Assembly (NCBI GenBank): GCA_903926385.1
Contig: CAIYIS010000045.1
Location: 109,569-173,568 of the forward strand
Origin: an uncultured Bacteroidota bacterium
Lineage (GTDB): Bacteria > Bacteroidota > Bacteroidia > 2-12-FULL-35-15
Direction: 5' to 3'
DNA length: 64,000 nucleotides
Notes under the pieces: generated by a model
Told to the model about the DNA's origin: nothing
Seen by the model: the letters and a program-made list of their open reading frames with translations, nothing else
Databases searched by the model: none
Shown: positions 26,148 through 34,475 of the stretch, in pieces
How positions within the stretch are numbered: the first letter of the stretch is position 1
Layout of the letters: every line of letters starts with the position of its first letter
Program-made: the position numbers and the translations under genes

Positions 26148-28985
26148 TTAAAAACCTATTTTCAAACCCAGATTAAATCTGCGTCCCATGCCCATATAAA
26201 CTAATGCTGAATTTGCATCAAAGTTCTGCTTGCCTGACATATTGTTTTGTCCATCTGTAATGTATACAGTATCTAACAAATTAGAGATTCCGGTAGTAAT
26301 ATTGAATTTCATTTTCCAATATTTTATATCGTACCCTATAAATAAATCGAACAATCCATAGCTCGGCATCTTCCACGATTCTCTGTCGGCATTCACACCG
26401 TTAAGTGTAGATGGGTCGAAATTAGCATAATGTTTCCCAAAGAACATATACCTTGGTTTGATGTATAAATGTTTTATGATATCATAGCGAAGTGCTCCTC
26501 CTAATTGAGTTTGAGCTGCGTCTCCCACATGCACATTCTTGGCGCTGAAATCTACAGTAGTTAAAATGTTGCCGGCATCGTCCACAATGAATGCCTTGGT
26601 GGCGGATACCGTACGCCAATCAGCAATTGCAATTGTGACATCAGCACTAAGTTTTTTTATAATCTGGTAGGTGCCCTGAAACTCTATTCCCTTGTGAACA
26701 GCATCTATCCCGTTAATGTTGAAAGATACTCCATCAATGGGAGCAGGCGAAGGCACAGGTTTATCTTTCCAGTAAGTGTAATATAGATTAAGCATACCCA
26801 CTAATTTAGGGTATTTAATTCCGTATCCACCTTCGATGGCATAAATTTTTTGATTTTTTATTTCAGCAAATAATTGGTTGGAGTTGTCATACACCGCATT
26901 CATATTAGGAGCCTGAACCATGTATCCTGCATTAATAAACACATTGTGATGGTCGTTGATATTGTAATTTGCACCTCCTTTGATGGTGTACCCAAAAAAC
27001 CATTTCTTTGGGGTAGTATTTTCTCTTGCTTCAGACGAATTGATGGAATAACGTTTTGCATTCAAAATATATTTACGGAAAGCGCCTGTTCCTACAAATG
27101 TGGTATCGCCATGCACCACCACTGTGGCTTCGCCATCATGCGAAGAATTACCATTAGAAGAAGTTAAATAAGAGGTGCCATTATAATAAAAGCCTTGACC
27201 GTAACCAATGGCCTGATAGAATGTATTACCGTCAATCAGCAAATCGCGTTTCTGAAAATAATCTATGCGTTGGTAGCTTTTGTCCGAAACAGTTCCGGTA
27301 ATAAATGCACTCCATTTATCTTTTTTATACTCTGCTTGAGCAAAAGCTCCGCCCCACATTACTTTGCTATCGTTGTAGTAACTTATTTTATCACCTACCC
27401 TTTTCATTTTGAACTTATAGTTGGGGTCGCCAAAATAAGATGGCGTTGGTTGGTTTTTGTCGGATGCATCAGTTGCGAAATCTCCTCCCATTAAATCCAG
27501 AGGTGTTCTGAAATGTGTGCCTTTGTAATATCTTCCGTCAATACCTATTAATGCGGTAATATTTTGGTTTACTTTATAGGTCCATGACGATAAGATACCA
27601 TACCATAAGTGGTCGTTACGTTGCGAACGTAAATAGTTGGTTGCTGAATGTTCGGTGGTACTGTAGTTAGCGTCCGGAGTACGAATAATATTGTCGTCAT
27701 ACACTTTTTGCATATTCATGGTTCCGTCAGGAAGTCGATTTGGAGCAGTAATCATATAAGCTCCGCCTCCGGTTCCTACTGATAAATAAGCTACAGTGGA
27801 TACATTTAGTTTGTCATTAGGAGTCCATAAATGCGTGAAGTTAGCCGCAGGTTTATTAAAGTAATTAAATTCACCGCTAAACTCTTTGCCATTTAGCATA
27901 CCCCAGTCTGGGTTATATTTCAGGCCTCTTTCTTCCTGAGTAGCGCTTGTATAAGCCGAGTTTTTCAATACGGAATCTGCATTAATTCCTAATTTTTCCG
28001 CCATTTTTTTGTTGAGCACAGCAATAGGGAAATGTGTATATCGCTGTCCGTGCGATTGAGGAGCAGCATTCACACTAAAGGAAATCAATTGTTTTTTAAA
28101 TCTTTTTTGTACTTTAAAAAAGTACGACCATCCGTCTGCATAAGTTCCGTCAGCCCATCCCGTACCCCATTTGCGGGATCCGGCTAATGTAAAGCCCCAT
28201 CCTCCTTTTAACTGACCGGAATTGAATCCTACTGATGTTTTGTATAATCCGAAATCGTTAACCTCTTGTTTTACGGAAGCTCCCATTTTCTGTTCAATTC
28301 CGTTGGTCAAAATATTAATGGTTCCTCCAATAGAAGGCAATGCCAATTTGGAAGCACCCAACCCTCTTTGCACCTGCATGGCTCGCGTAATTCCACCCAA
28401 TCCATCCCAGTTGCTCCAATACACACCGCCAGTTTCCATATCATTTACCGGAACTCCGTCCACCATTACTGCAATGTAACGCTGATCAAATCCTCTCATG
28501 TTGATACGAGCATCTCCGCTTCCTCCTCCTTGTTCGGTAGCATAAGCTCCGGGAGTAGTATTCAAAATCATCGGAACGTCTTTAGTGCCTAATTCTTCTT
28601 CAATTTGTTTAGCCGATACATTCGAAAACGCTATTGGCGTTTCTCTGGTTTTGGCTACATCGGCCACCACTTCCACTTCTTCCAGCGCATTTTGCTTTAA
28701 GTCGAAATTAACTACTACCGGTTTATTGCCCACCTTTACCTTCATTTTTTGTGCCTCAAATCCTACATAGGAAATGATAAGGTTGTAGGTTCCGGCCGAA
28801 TCTATCTTGATGGAAAAATTACCATTAATGTCGGTTAGCGTTCCTTTGCCTGGAGCGTACATAACAGTTGCACCCACCACCGTTTCGCCAGTGGTAACAT
28901 CTTTAATGGTTCCTTTTATTTCACCATTTTGAGCGATAAGAGATGTAGTGAATAGAAAAAAAAGAAGGGAGAAAATACGATTCAT
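26148..28985 (-). CDS. TonB-dependent receptor
   Basis: 945 residues, complete. A signal peptide (ends LIAQNG) is followed by a carboxypeptidase-regulatory-like domain (IKGTIKDVTTGETVVGATV, TDINGNFSI). The plug follows (about 120-240: VPMILNTTPGAYATEQGGGSGDARINMRGF in pieces, VMVDGVPVNDMETG, MQVQRGLGASKL, IGGTINILTNG), then a long barrel ending in an aromatic-rich strand (RRFNLGLKIGF). Its ligand is unknown; no SusD partner is adjacent, which argues against a standard polysaccharide locus. Upstream is a strong terminator belonging to the 29037-30002 gene. Promoter not identified. Confidence 0.93.
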   Translation of the reverse strand: MNRIFSLLFFLFTTSLIAQNGEIKGTIKDVTTGETVVGATVMYAPGKGTLTDINGNFSIKIDSAGTYNLIISYVGFEAQKMKVKVGNKPVVVNFDLKQNALEEVEVVADVAKTRETPIAFSNVSAKQIEEELGTKDVPMILNTTPGAYATEQGGGSGDARINMRGFDQRYIAVMVDGVPVNDMETGGVYWSNWDGLGGITRAMQVQRGLGASKLALPSIGGTINILTNGIEQKMGASVKQEVNDFGLYKTSVGFNSGQLKGGWGFTLAGSRKWGTGWADGTYADGWSYFFKVQKRFKKQLISFSVNAAPQSHGQRYTHFPIAVLNKKMAEKLGINADSVLKNSAYTSATQEERGLKYNPDWGMLNGKEFSGEFNYFNKPAANFTHLWTPNDKLNVSTVAYLSVGTGGGAYMITAPNRLPDGTMNMQKVYDDNIIRTPDANYSTTEHSATNYLRSQRNDHLWYGILSSWTYKVNQNITALIGIDGRYYKGTHFRTPLDLMGGDFATDASDKNQPTPSYFGDPNYKFKMKRVGDKISYYNDSKVMWGGAFAQAEYKKDKWSAFITGTVSDKSYQRIDYFQKRDLLIDGNTFYQAIGYGQGFYYNGTSYLTSSNGNSSHDGEATVVVHGDTTFVGTGAFRKYILNAKRYSINSSEARENTTPKKWFFGYTIKGGANYNINDHHNVFINAGYMVQAPNMNAVYDNSNQLFAEIKNQKIYAIEGGYGIKYPKLVGMLNLYYTYWKDKPVPSPAPIDGVSFNINGIDAVHKGIEFQGTYQIIKKLSADVTIAIADWRTVSATKAFIVDDAGNILTTVDFSAKNVHVGDAAQTQLGGALRYDIIKHLYIKPRYMFFGKHYANFDPSTLNGVNADRESWKMPSYGLFDLFIGYDIKYWKMKFNITTGISNLLDTVYITDGQNNMSGKQNFDANSALVYMGMGRRFNLGLKIGF

Positions 28986-29000
28986 ATAGGAAAAATAAAA

Positions 29001-29029
29001 ACCTGACAGGTTATAGTAACCTGTCAGGT
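29001..29029 (-). terminator. Terminator after the lamin-tail T9SS gene
   Basis: ACCTGACAGGTTA (29001-29013) and its exact complement (29017-29029) form a 13-bp stem with a 3-base loop. On the minus strand TTTTATTTTT follows. It separates the 29037-30002 gene from the TonB receptor. Confidence 0.8.
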
Positions 29030-29036
29030 GAGTAAA

Positions 29037-30002
29037 TTATTGTACGGAGAGTTTTACCGTGGTTACTTTGTTATTTGCAAAATATGCTTTCACAAAATAA
29101 ATACCTTTTGTTAAGGCAGCTGTTTCAATCACCATTTTAGTGTTTTTGTTGCCAACTTTGGTCATTACATTATCGCCAATTACATTGTAAACTTCTACTT
29201 TTTCTATGGCTTCTCCTGCCGATAGCATGGTGTAATTACTGTTAGCCGGGTTTGGATACACATTCATGCTCACAGTATTTGCTACTTCGTTAATTCCGGT
29301 AGCGCAAACGCAGTTGTGGATATGCAGATTTGTCCAAGTGTTTTCTGGTAATGAGTCGTACTCTGCTGTAACAATAAACTCAGGCGAAGGGTTAACGGTT
29401 ACACCTTGTGTAACGCTTGCTTTACGAACTAAAGTATGGTTCAAAGTCCACCAGGCTCCCACACTTCCATCATAAGGAAACTGGTCGCTCCACGAAGAAG
29501 CTGTTACCATTGCAGCATCGCCCATCATACCAAAAATATCAACATAACTCCAGGTAGCACCACCATCAGCTGTTTTCTGAACAGAGATAGCATCGTTACC
29601 ATTAAAGTTCATGGTATAACTGGTGTTGTAATTGTTACACAAAAAAGTGTCGGCAATTGCTCTTAGTCCTGCAGCCACTACTACATCAGTACCCGAAGTA
29701 ATAGTAGTATCTCTTCTGTCGATAACAATAACCCAGGTGCTGTAAGGTTGCATAACGTGAGTTCCAAGGCTGATCATGGCCTGTGGATTTGCTTCGCCAG
29801 CAGCAGCAGTAGTACCGTTGTTGTATCTCACCATTCTGTAGTTGTTGTTAAACGCGATAGTGTGATTGGTTGGATTGTATAATTCCAGTGCTTTGTTGTT
29901 GTAAGTACCTTCATCATATTCAGAAATAAAGATGTCGTTGCACTGCGCGTGAGCAGCAGCAAAAGAGCATAACGCAAATACAGATAGTAAAAGTTTTTTC
30001 AT
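29037..30002 (-). CDS. Secreted lamin-tail-domain protein with T9SS sorting domain
   Basis: 321 residues. Signal peptide (ends AAHAQ), then a lamin-tail-like fold (about 20-140: CNDIFISEYDEGTYNNKALEL, LYNPTNHTIAF). A region of about 80 residues of unclear fold follows, then a T9SS sorting domain (MNVYPNPANSNYTML, IEKVEVYNVIGD, GIYFVKAYF). Lamin-tail domains occur in secreted Bacteroidota nucleases and phosphoesterases, but no catalytic domain is present here. Exported to the surface by inference. Own -7 box at 30101-30108. Confidence 0.87.
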   Translation of the reverse strand: MKKLLLSVFALCSFAAAHAQCNDIFISEYDEGTYNNKALELYNPTNHTIAFNNNYRMVRYNNGTTAAAGEANPQAMISLGTHVMQPYSTWVIVIDRRDTTITSGTDVVVAAGLRAIADTFLCNNYNTSYTMNFNGNDAISVQKTADGGATWSYVDIFGMMGDAAMVTASSWSDQFPYDGSVGAWWTLNHTLVRKASVTQGVTVNPSPEFIVTAEYDSLPENTWTNLHIHNCVCATGINEVANTVSMNVYPNPANSNYTMLSAGEAIEKVEVYNVIGDNVMTKVGNKNTKMVIETAALTKGIYFVKAYFANNKVTTVKLSVQ

Positions 30003-30100
30003 TTGTTTTTTTATTAAAAAGATTTATTTTGATGTTTCAAAGCGGTTTCATCTCAAATACTTTTGAAATTGTAGGGTGTTCGCTTTTTTAATTTCCGATG

Positions 30101-30108
30101 CAAATGTA
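30101..30108 (-). promoter_or_regulatory. Bacteroidota -7 box for the lamin-tail gene
   Basis: The minus strand reads TACATTTG, about 99 bases before the ATG at 30002. The rest of the 300-base divergent stretch 30003-30302 holds only this and the box at 30267-30274. Confidence 0.45.
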
Positions 30109-30266
30109 TTCTTTTTTAGTAAGAAGACAATACCTCGAAACCAATATTTAATTAACAAATAATACAGAGGTAAGGAAATGATAATACAATGGTAACCGGA
30201 AGAGGTTTCTGCCCCTTATCTCATCATTAACCTGCCTGTCAAATTAGCACATCACTAAATTATTTC

Positions 30267-30274
30267 TACTTTTG
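30267..30274 (+). promoter_or_regulatory. Bacteroidota -7 box for the deoxyhypusine-synthase-like gene
   Basis: TACTTTTG lies 28 bases before the ATG at 30303. Confidence 0.55.
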
Positions 30275-30302
30275 CACCTCAATTTTAATATACATATATA
30301 TA

Positions 30303-31280
30303 ATGACTACTAAAGGACCTATTTCTCAGTTTATAGAAAAACACTACAAACACTTTAACTCAGCTGCATTGGTGGATGCTGCCAAAGGATACGAAGCTCA
30401 CCTTACCGAAGGAGGCAAAATGATGATAACCCTGGCCGGAGCCATGAGCACCGCTGAGTTGGGTAAGTCCCTGGCCGAAATGATTCGTCAGGGTAAAGTG
30501 GACATTATCTCTTGCACCGGTGCCAATCTGGAAGAAGATATTATGAACCTGGTGGCTCACTCGCATTACAAACGTGTGCCGAATTACCGCGATTTATCGC
30601 CTCAGGAAGAGTGGGATTTGTTAGAAAACCACTACAACCGTGTTACCGACACCTGTATTCCTGAAGAAGAAGCATTCAGAAGATTGCAGAAACACATTCA
30701 TAAAATATGGAAAGATGCCGATACCAATGGCGAACGTTTCTTCCCCCATGAGTATATGTACAAAATTTTGTTGAGCGGAGAGCTTGAACAATATTACGAA
30801 ATAGACCCTAAAGACAGCTGGATGCTGGCTGCTGCTCAACGCAACCTGCCTATAGTGGTTCCGGGATGGGAAGACAGCACCATGGGAAATATTTTTACTT
30901 CGTATGTAATAAAAAATGAAATCAAAGCTTCGACCATGAAATCGGGAATTGAATACATGGCTTGGCTTGCCGACTGGTATCCTAAAAACTCAGGTGGTAA
31001 AGGAATCGGTTTTTTCCAGATTGGAGGAGGTATAGCTGGCGATTTCCCTATCTGTGTGGTGCCTATGTTATATCAGGATATGGGTATGCACGAAATTCCT
31101 TTCTGGGGATATTTCTGCCAGATTTCCGACAGTACTACCAGTTACGGGTCGTATTCGGGAGCTGTTCCAAACGAAAAGATTACCTGGGGTAAATTAGATA
31201 TTCATACTCCTAAATTTATAGTAGAAAGCGATGCAACCATTGTTGCTCCGCTTATGTTTGCCTGGATACTGGGCTGGTAA
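30303..31280 (+). CDS. Deoxyhypusine synthase family protein
   Basis: 325 residues. The Rossmann-like DHS fold is clear: MITLAGAMSTAELGKSLAE, ISCTGANLEEDIMN, ILSGELEQYYE-like helices, GGKGIGFFQIGGGIAGDFPICV and SDSTTSYGSYSGAVPNEKITWGKL. The WGK lysine matches the residue that forms the covalent intermediate in eukaryotic deoxyhypusine synthase. Bacteria have no eIF5A, and bacterial relatives are thought to make homospermidine or related polyamines from spermidine or putrescine. Here it heads a rightward pair with the DAHP synthase gene. Confidence in the family is high, in the product low. Confidence 0.92.
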   Translation: MTTKGPISQFIEKHYKHFNSAALVDAAKGYEAHLTEGGKMMITLAGAMSTAELGKSLAEMIRQGKVDIISCTGANLEEDIMNLVAHSHYKRVPNYRDLSPQEEWDLLENHYNRVTDTCIPEEEAFRRLQKHIHKIWKDADTNGERFFPHEYMYKILLSGELEQYYEIDPKDSWMLAAAQRNLPIVVPGWEDSTMGNIFTSYVIKNEIKASTMKSGIEYMAWLADWYPKNSGGKGIGFFQIGGGIAGDFPICVVPMLYQDMGMHEIPFWGYFCQISDSTTSYGSYSGAVPNEKITWGKLDIHTPKFIVESDATIVAPLMFAWILGW

Positions 31281-31290
31281 TACAGAAATG

Positions 31291-31363
31291 ATGAATTGTA
31301 AATTATGATTGATGAATGAAAATTACACTCAATTACATTTATAATACATAATTTGTAATTCAT
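31291..31363. repeat. Inverted repeat between the DHS-like and DAHP synthase genes
   Basis: ATGAATTGTAAATTATG (31291-31307) and CATAATTTGTAATTCAT (31347-31363) are complementary with two mismatches, 39 bases apart. The right arm ends 7 bases before the TTG start of the next gene. It resembles other word-repeat elements of the window (9342-9418, 52060-52093). Confidence 0.6.
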
Positions 31364-31370
31364 AACTATT

Positions 31371-32462
31371 TTGAAACTCGACCTCAACATAACTCCAGTA
31401 CTTCAATGGTTCCCCGATTATCATAAACCTTTGTTAATTGCCGGGCCTTGCAGTGCCGAAAGCGAAGGGCAAATGCTGGATACCGCCAAACAAATAGCGG
31501 CTCAGTTGCCGAACAGCATTTTTAGGGCAGGAATATGGAAACCCCGCACTCGTCCCAATACTTTTGAAGGCATTGGTTCCATTGGTTTAAAATGGATGCA
31601 ACAGGTGAAACAACAAACCGGATTGCGAACAGCAACCGAAGTAGCTACTGCATCGCATGTAGAAGAATGTTTAAATCATGGTATCGATATTTTATGGATA
31701 GGAGCACGCACCACTGTTAATCCATTTTCGGTTCAGGAAATAGCCGAAGTGCTCAGAGGTGTGGACATTCCGGTGTTTGTAAAAAATCCCATTTATCCCG
31801 ATTTGCAACTATGGGCAGGAGCGCTGGAACGTATCAATAATGCGGGTATCACCAAACTGGCAGCTATTCACCGTGGTTTCCATTCGTTCGATAACGGGCC
31901 TTTTCGCAATTCGCCCAACTGGCAACTAGCAGTAGATTTAAAAGCTGCTTGTCCTCAACTTCCTTTTATCTGCGACCCGTCTCACATTGCCGGTACTCCC
32001 GAACTTATTCCTTTTATAGCTCAAAAAGCACTGGATATGGATATGGAAGGACTGATGATAGAAACACATTGCAATCCGGCTGTTGCTTTGAGCGATGCCA
32101 AACAGCAAGTAACTCCGGTTCAGCTTTTCGAAATTCTGAACAATCTGCATATTCGTTCGGCATTGGTAAACAATACCGAGATTCAGTCTAAACTTGATGA
32201 ACTGCGCTGTATTATTAATAAATTGGATAAAGACCTGTTGGAATTATTGGCTAAACGTATGACCGTTTCGGAGAAAATAGGAGAATACAAACGCGATAAC
32301 AGTATTACCATTTTGCAAGTTTCGCACTGGAAAACACTAGTGGAAAGCTGCGTTGCAAATGGCAAGCAGATAGGGCTATCGCCCGAATTTGTAAAAGAAT
32401 TATACCATTTAATTCACGATGAATCCATACGGATTCAGACTGAAATAATGAATAAAAACTAA
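31371..32462 (+). CDS. Bifunctional DAHP synthase (KDO8P-like type)/chorismate mutase
   Basis: 363 residues starting at TTG 31371. An in-frame stop at 31356-31358 leaves no ATG option upstream, and the next Met is far inside. Residues about 15-260 are a KDO8P-synthase-like DAHP synthase (LIAGPCSAESEGQ, RAGIWKPRTRPNTFEG, IWIGARTTVNPFSVQEI-like, VFVKNPI, DPSHIAGTPE). Residues about 270-355 are an AroQ-type chorismate mutase (LRCIINKLDKDLLELLAKRMTVSEKIGEYK). This fusion occurs in Bacteroidota and links entry into the shikimate pathway with the Phe/Tyr branch, with feedback through the mutase domain in related enzymes. It follows the DHS-like gene. Confidence 0.94.
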   Translation: MKLDLNITPVLQWFPDYHKPLLIAGPCSAESEGQMLDTAKQIAAQLPNSIFRAGIWKPRTRPNTFEGIGSIGLKWMQQVKQQTGLRTATEVATASHVEECLNHGIDILWIGARTTVNPFSVQEIAEVLRGVDIPVFVKNPIYPDLQLWAGALERINNAGITKLAAIHRGFHSFDNGPFRNSPNWQLAVDLKAACPQLPFICDPSHIAGTPELIPFIAQKALDMDMEGLMIETHCNPAVALSDAKQQVTPVQLFEILNNLHIRSALVNNTEIQSKLDELRCIINKLDKDLLELLAKRMTVSEKIGEYKRDNSITILQVSHWKTLVESCVANGKQIGLSPEFVKELYHLIHDESIRIQTEIMNKN

Positions 32463-32501
32463 AGTCCCTTACCCGAAGGGATGGAGATAGTGGATGAAAC
32501 G

Positions 32502-33473
32502 CTATTTGTTAAATACCACACTGGCCACCCAGTTTTTTCCCCATTCGGCCAATTCGGATTCGCTCCATAATTCAGGATAGAAAATACGTTTTTGAAAACG
32601 AGGAGGCAAGTACTTTTGCCAGTTGGTTCCGCCTGTAGCGGCTATATCTTCGGGGTCTTTTTGCAGGTAGCGCACAGCCGACTTGTAATGCGAAAGTGGC
32701 CAGTTGATGTTTACATTTACATCCATCTGACGCAGGGCCAGCTTTAGTTTTTCGTCCTGCTGTTCGGCTTCGGGCAAGGTTTTATAAAGCGACCACAGGT
32801 TGGTGTTTTTAAATTTTTGAGCCAGTTCTAATAATTGTTTCTGATATTTTTCTTCAAACTGAATAAGGGTTAATGTTTTTTTGCCGGTAGCAAGTTCGGT
32901 TGCACCTGCTTTCCAGTAAATGTGTTCATACATTTTCTTGATAGTATCATCATCGCTCAAGTTTTGTTCGGCAAAGGTATCGCGCACATCTTTTGCAACC
33001 AAATGAATAAAAGCGGTAGAACATATTTCAATCATACGGTATTGCCCGCTCTGAAAGCCCGATGCAGGTAACAAACTCATACGGAATTTGAGAAACTGCT
33101 GAGGATCCATGCCATCCACCATAATGTCAAACGAAGAAATAAGTGCATCGAAATAACGGTTGATACGCGATATGCGATTGGTCAGAAACTTTGCATCCAG
33201 GTTTTCTTTTTCGGCCAGCTGATTATACTCCAGCAGGCAAAGTTTAAAATACAATTCGGTTATTTGATGATACATAATAAAGATTTCTTCATCGGGTATC
33301 TGTGTTTTGGGGGTTTGCAAACTCAGCAACGTGTCGAGGTGAATGTAATCCCAATAAGTAAGGTAATCGGCATAAAGCAATCCGTCAAGATAAGATGCTA
33401 AATCCTGTCCCATGGATTGAAACTTTTCGTCCAGTAGTTTTATGCGGTTTAGTATTTCGGGTTTTAGTTCCAT
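32502..33473 (-). CDS. kynA: Tryptophan 2,3-dioxygenase
   Basis: 323 residues. A haem enzyme opening the indole ring of tryptophan to N-formylkynurenine, first step of the kynurenine pathway. Typical segments: YLTYWDYIHLDTLLSLQTPK, EIFIMYHQITELYFKL (with the axial-type His), SGFQSGQYRMIE, and GTNWQKYLPP near the C-terminus. The length is slightly above the about 280 of proteobacterial forms, as usual in Bacteroidota. It has its own -7 box. With kmo and kynU it covers most of the route to 3-hydroxyanthranilate. A formamidase is not evident in the window. Confidence 0.95.
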   Translation of the reverse strand: MELKPEILNRIKLLDEKFQSMGQDLASYLDGLLYADYLTYWDYIHLDTLLSLQTPKTQIPDEEIFIMYHQITELYFKLCLLEYNQLAEKENLDAKFLTNRISRINRYFDALISSFDIMVDGMDPQQFLKFRMSLLPASGFQSGQYRMIEICSTAFIHLVAKDVRDTFAEQNLSDDDTIKKMYEHIYWKAGATELATGKKTLTLIQFEEKYQKQLLELAQKFKNTNLWSLYKTLPEAEQQDEKLKLALRQMDVNVNINWPLSHYKSAVRYLQKDPEDIAATGGTNWQKYLPPRFQKRIFYPELWSESELAEWGKNWVASVVFNK

Positions 33474-33501
33474 TTGTTGTAATATGAATTATAAATTGAG
33501 G

Positions 33502-33509
33502 CGAATATA
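33502..33509 (-). promoter_or_regulatory. Bacteroidota -7 box for kynA
   Basis: The minus strand reads TATATTCG (TAnnTTCG variant), 29 bases before the kynA ATG. Confidence 0.45.
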
Positions 33510-33590
33510 AATAAAACCCATAACTAATTTAATTTTATTTTCGGGAAATACCTCCAATCTTTAGGAGAAGGGAATAGGGGAGAAGTAATA

Positions 33591-34418
33591 TTATTCTACC
33601 TTAGAAATAGGATTAGCAAGGCCGGAATAGCTGGTTAGTTCGGCTTTAATGGAACCTACCAATACGTCAGCTTGTCCTTTAATCACAATATGGTTTTTGT
33701 CGTCAGTAATCCATACATTGAGGTCTTCTTCGTGTTTAAACACACGTCCTTTCTGAACAATGGGTCTGAACTTAAGGCAACGAAAGGTTCCTAAATCGGT
33801 AGTGACGGTTTCTCTGCAAATGAATTTTATTTTCAAAGGCCAAACTTCTTTGTCCATAAAACAATTGATGGCAAACATTTCTCCTTCTTTAGCCTGAGAT
33901 AAATCCATGGTACGGGCATTGTAGAAAGCCGAGAGCATATCTTGTATATTAGGTTCGATAGGGAATTTTTCTCCATCGCCCACATCCACTTTTCGGGTGT
34001 GGTGATTAAATGCATACACCTGATTGATTTTGTAACCACCTTCGTTCACACTTCTGAGAAACATCCAGGGAACGATGGATTGCTCGTCAATATAGGTTTC
34101 GTAGCGGTCGCGAACGCTGTAAAAAAACTCGAAAGCACCTTTGGTAACTCCCAACCCAACCACATGGAAGGTTTTGCGTCCTCCCAGTTCTTTGGTTTCA
34201 TCGGTTATTCCCAAAGTGGCTTCACCAGCATCTATGATACCATAATGCAAACGGAAGGTAAGTTTTTCGCCTCGTTTAAAGGCTTCGTTTTTTACAAGCG
34301 GAAGGTATTTTAATTCTCCTTCGTCCTGCATTGAGGGCAACTGTTTTTCTGTTTTGAAAGAAAAAAGAGCAATAACCAGTATCAGTACTAAACCGTCAAT
34401 TAAAATTATCTTTTTCAT
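33591..34418 (-). CDS. DUF3108 domain protein
   Basis: 275 residues. An N-terminal hydrophobic segment (KIILIDGLVLILVIALF) suggests export or anchoring. The rest is the DUF3108 beta-rich fold: FKRGEKLTFRLHYGIIDAGEATL, SVRDRYETYID, TDLGTFRCLKFRP and KGQADVLVGSIKAELTSYSG are typical. Members are periplasmic proteins of Bacteroidota and Proteobacteria with no assigned reaction. It follows leuS in the same direction (57 bases), possibly co-transcribed. Confidence 0.88.
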   Translation of the reverse strand: MKKIILIDGLVLILVIALFSFKTEKQLPSMQDEGELKYLPLVKNEAFKRGEKLTFRLHYGIIDAGEATLGITDETKELGGRKTFHVVGLGVTKGAFEFFYSVRDRYETYIDEQSIVPWMFLRSVNEGGYKINQVYAFNHHTRKVDVGDGEKFPIEPNIQDMLSAFYNARTMDLSQAKEGEMFAINCFMDKEVWPLKIKFICRETVTTDLGTFRCLKFRPIVQKGRVFKHEEDLNVWITDDKNHIVIKGQADVLVGSIKAELTSYSGLANPISKVE

Positions 34419-34475
34419 GTTATTCAGATTTGATATTGGTTGTTTTGCAAACCCTGTGCCACGGTTAATTTTTGA

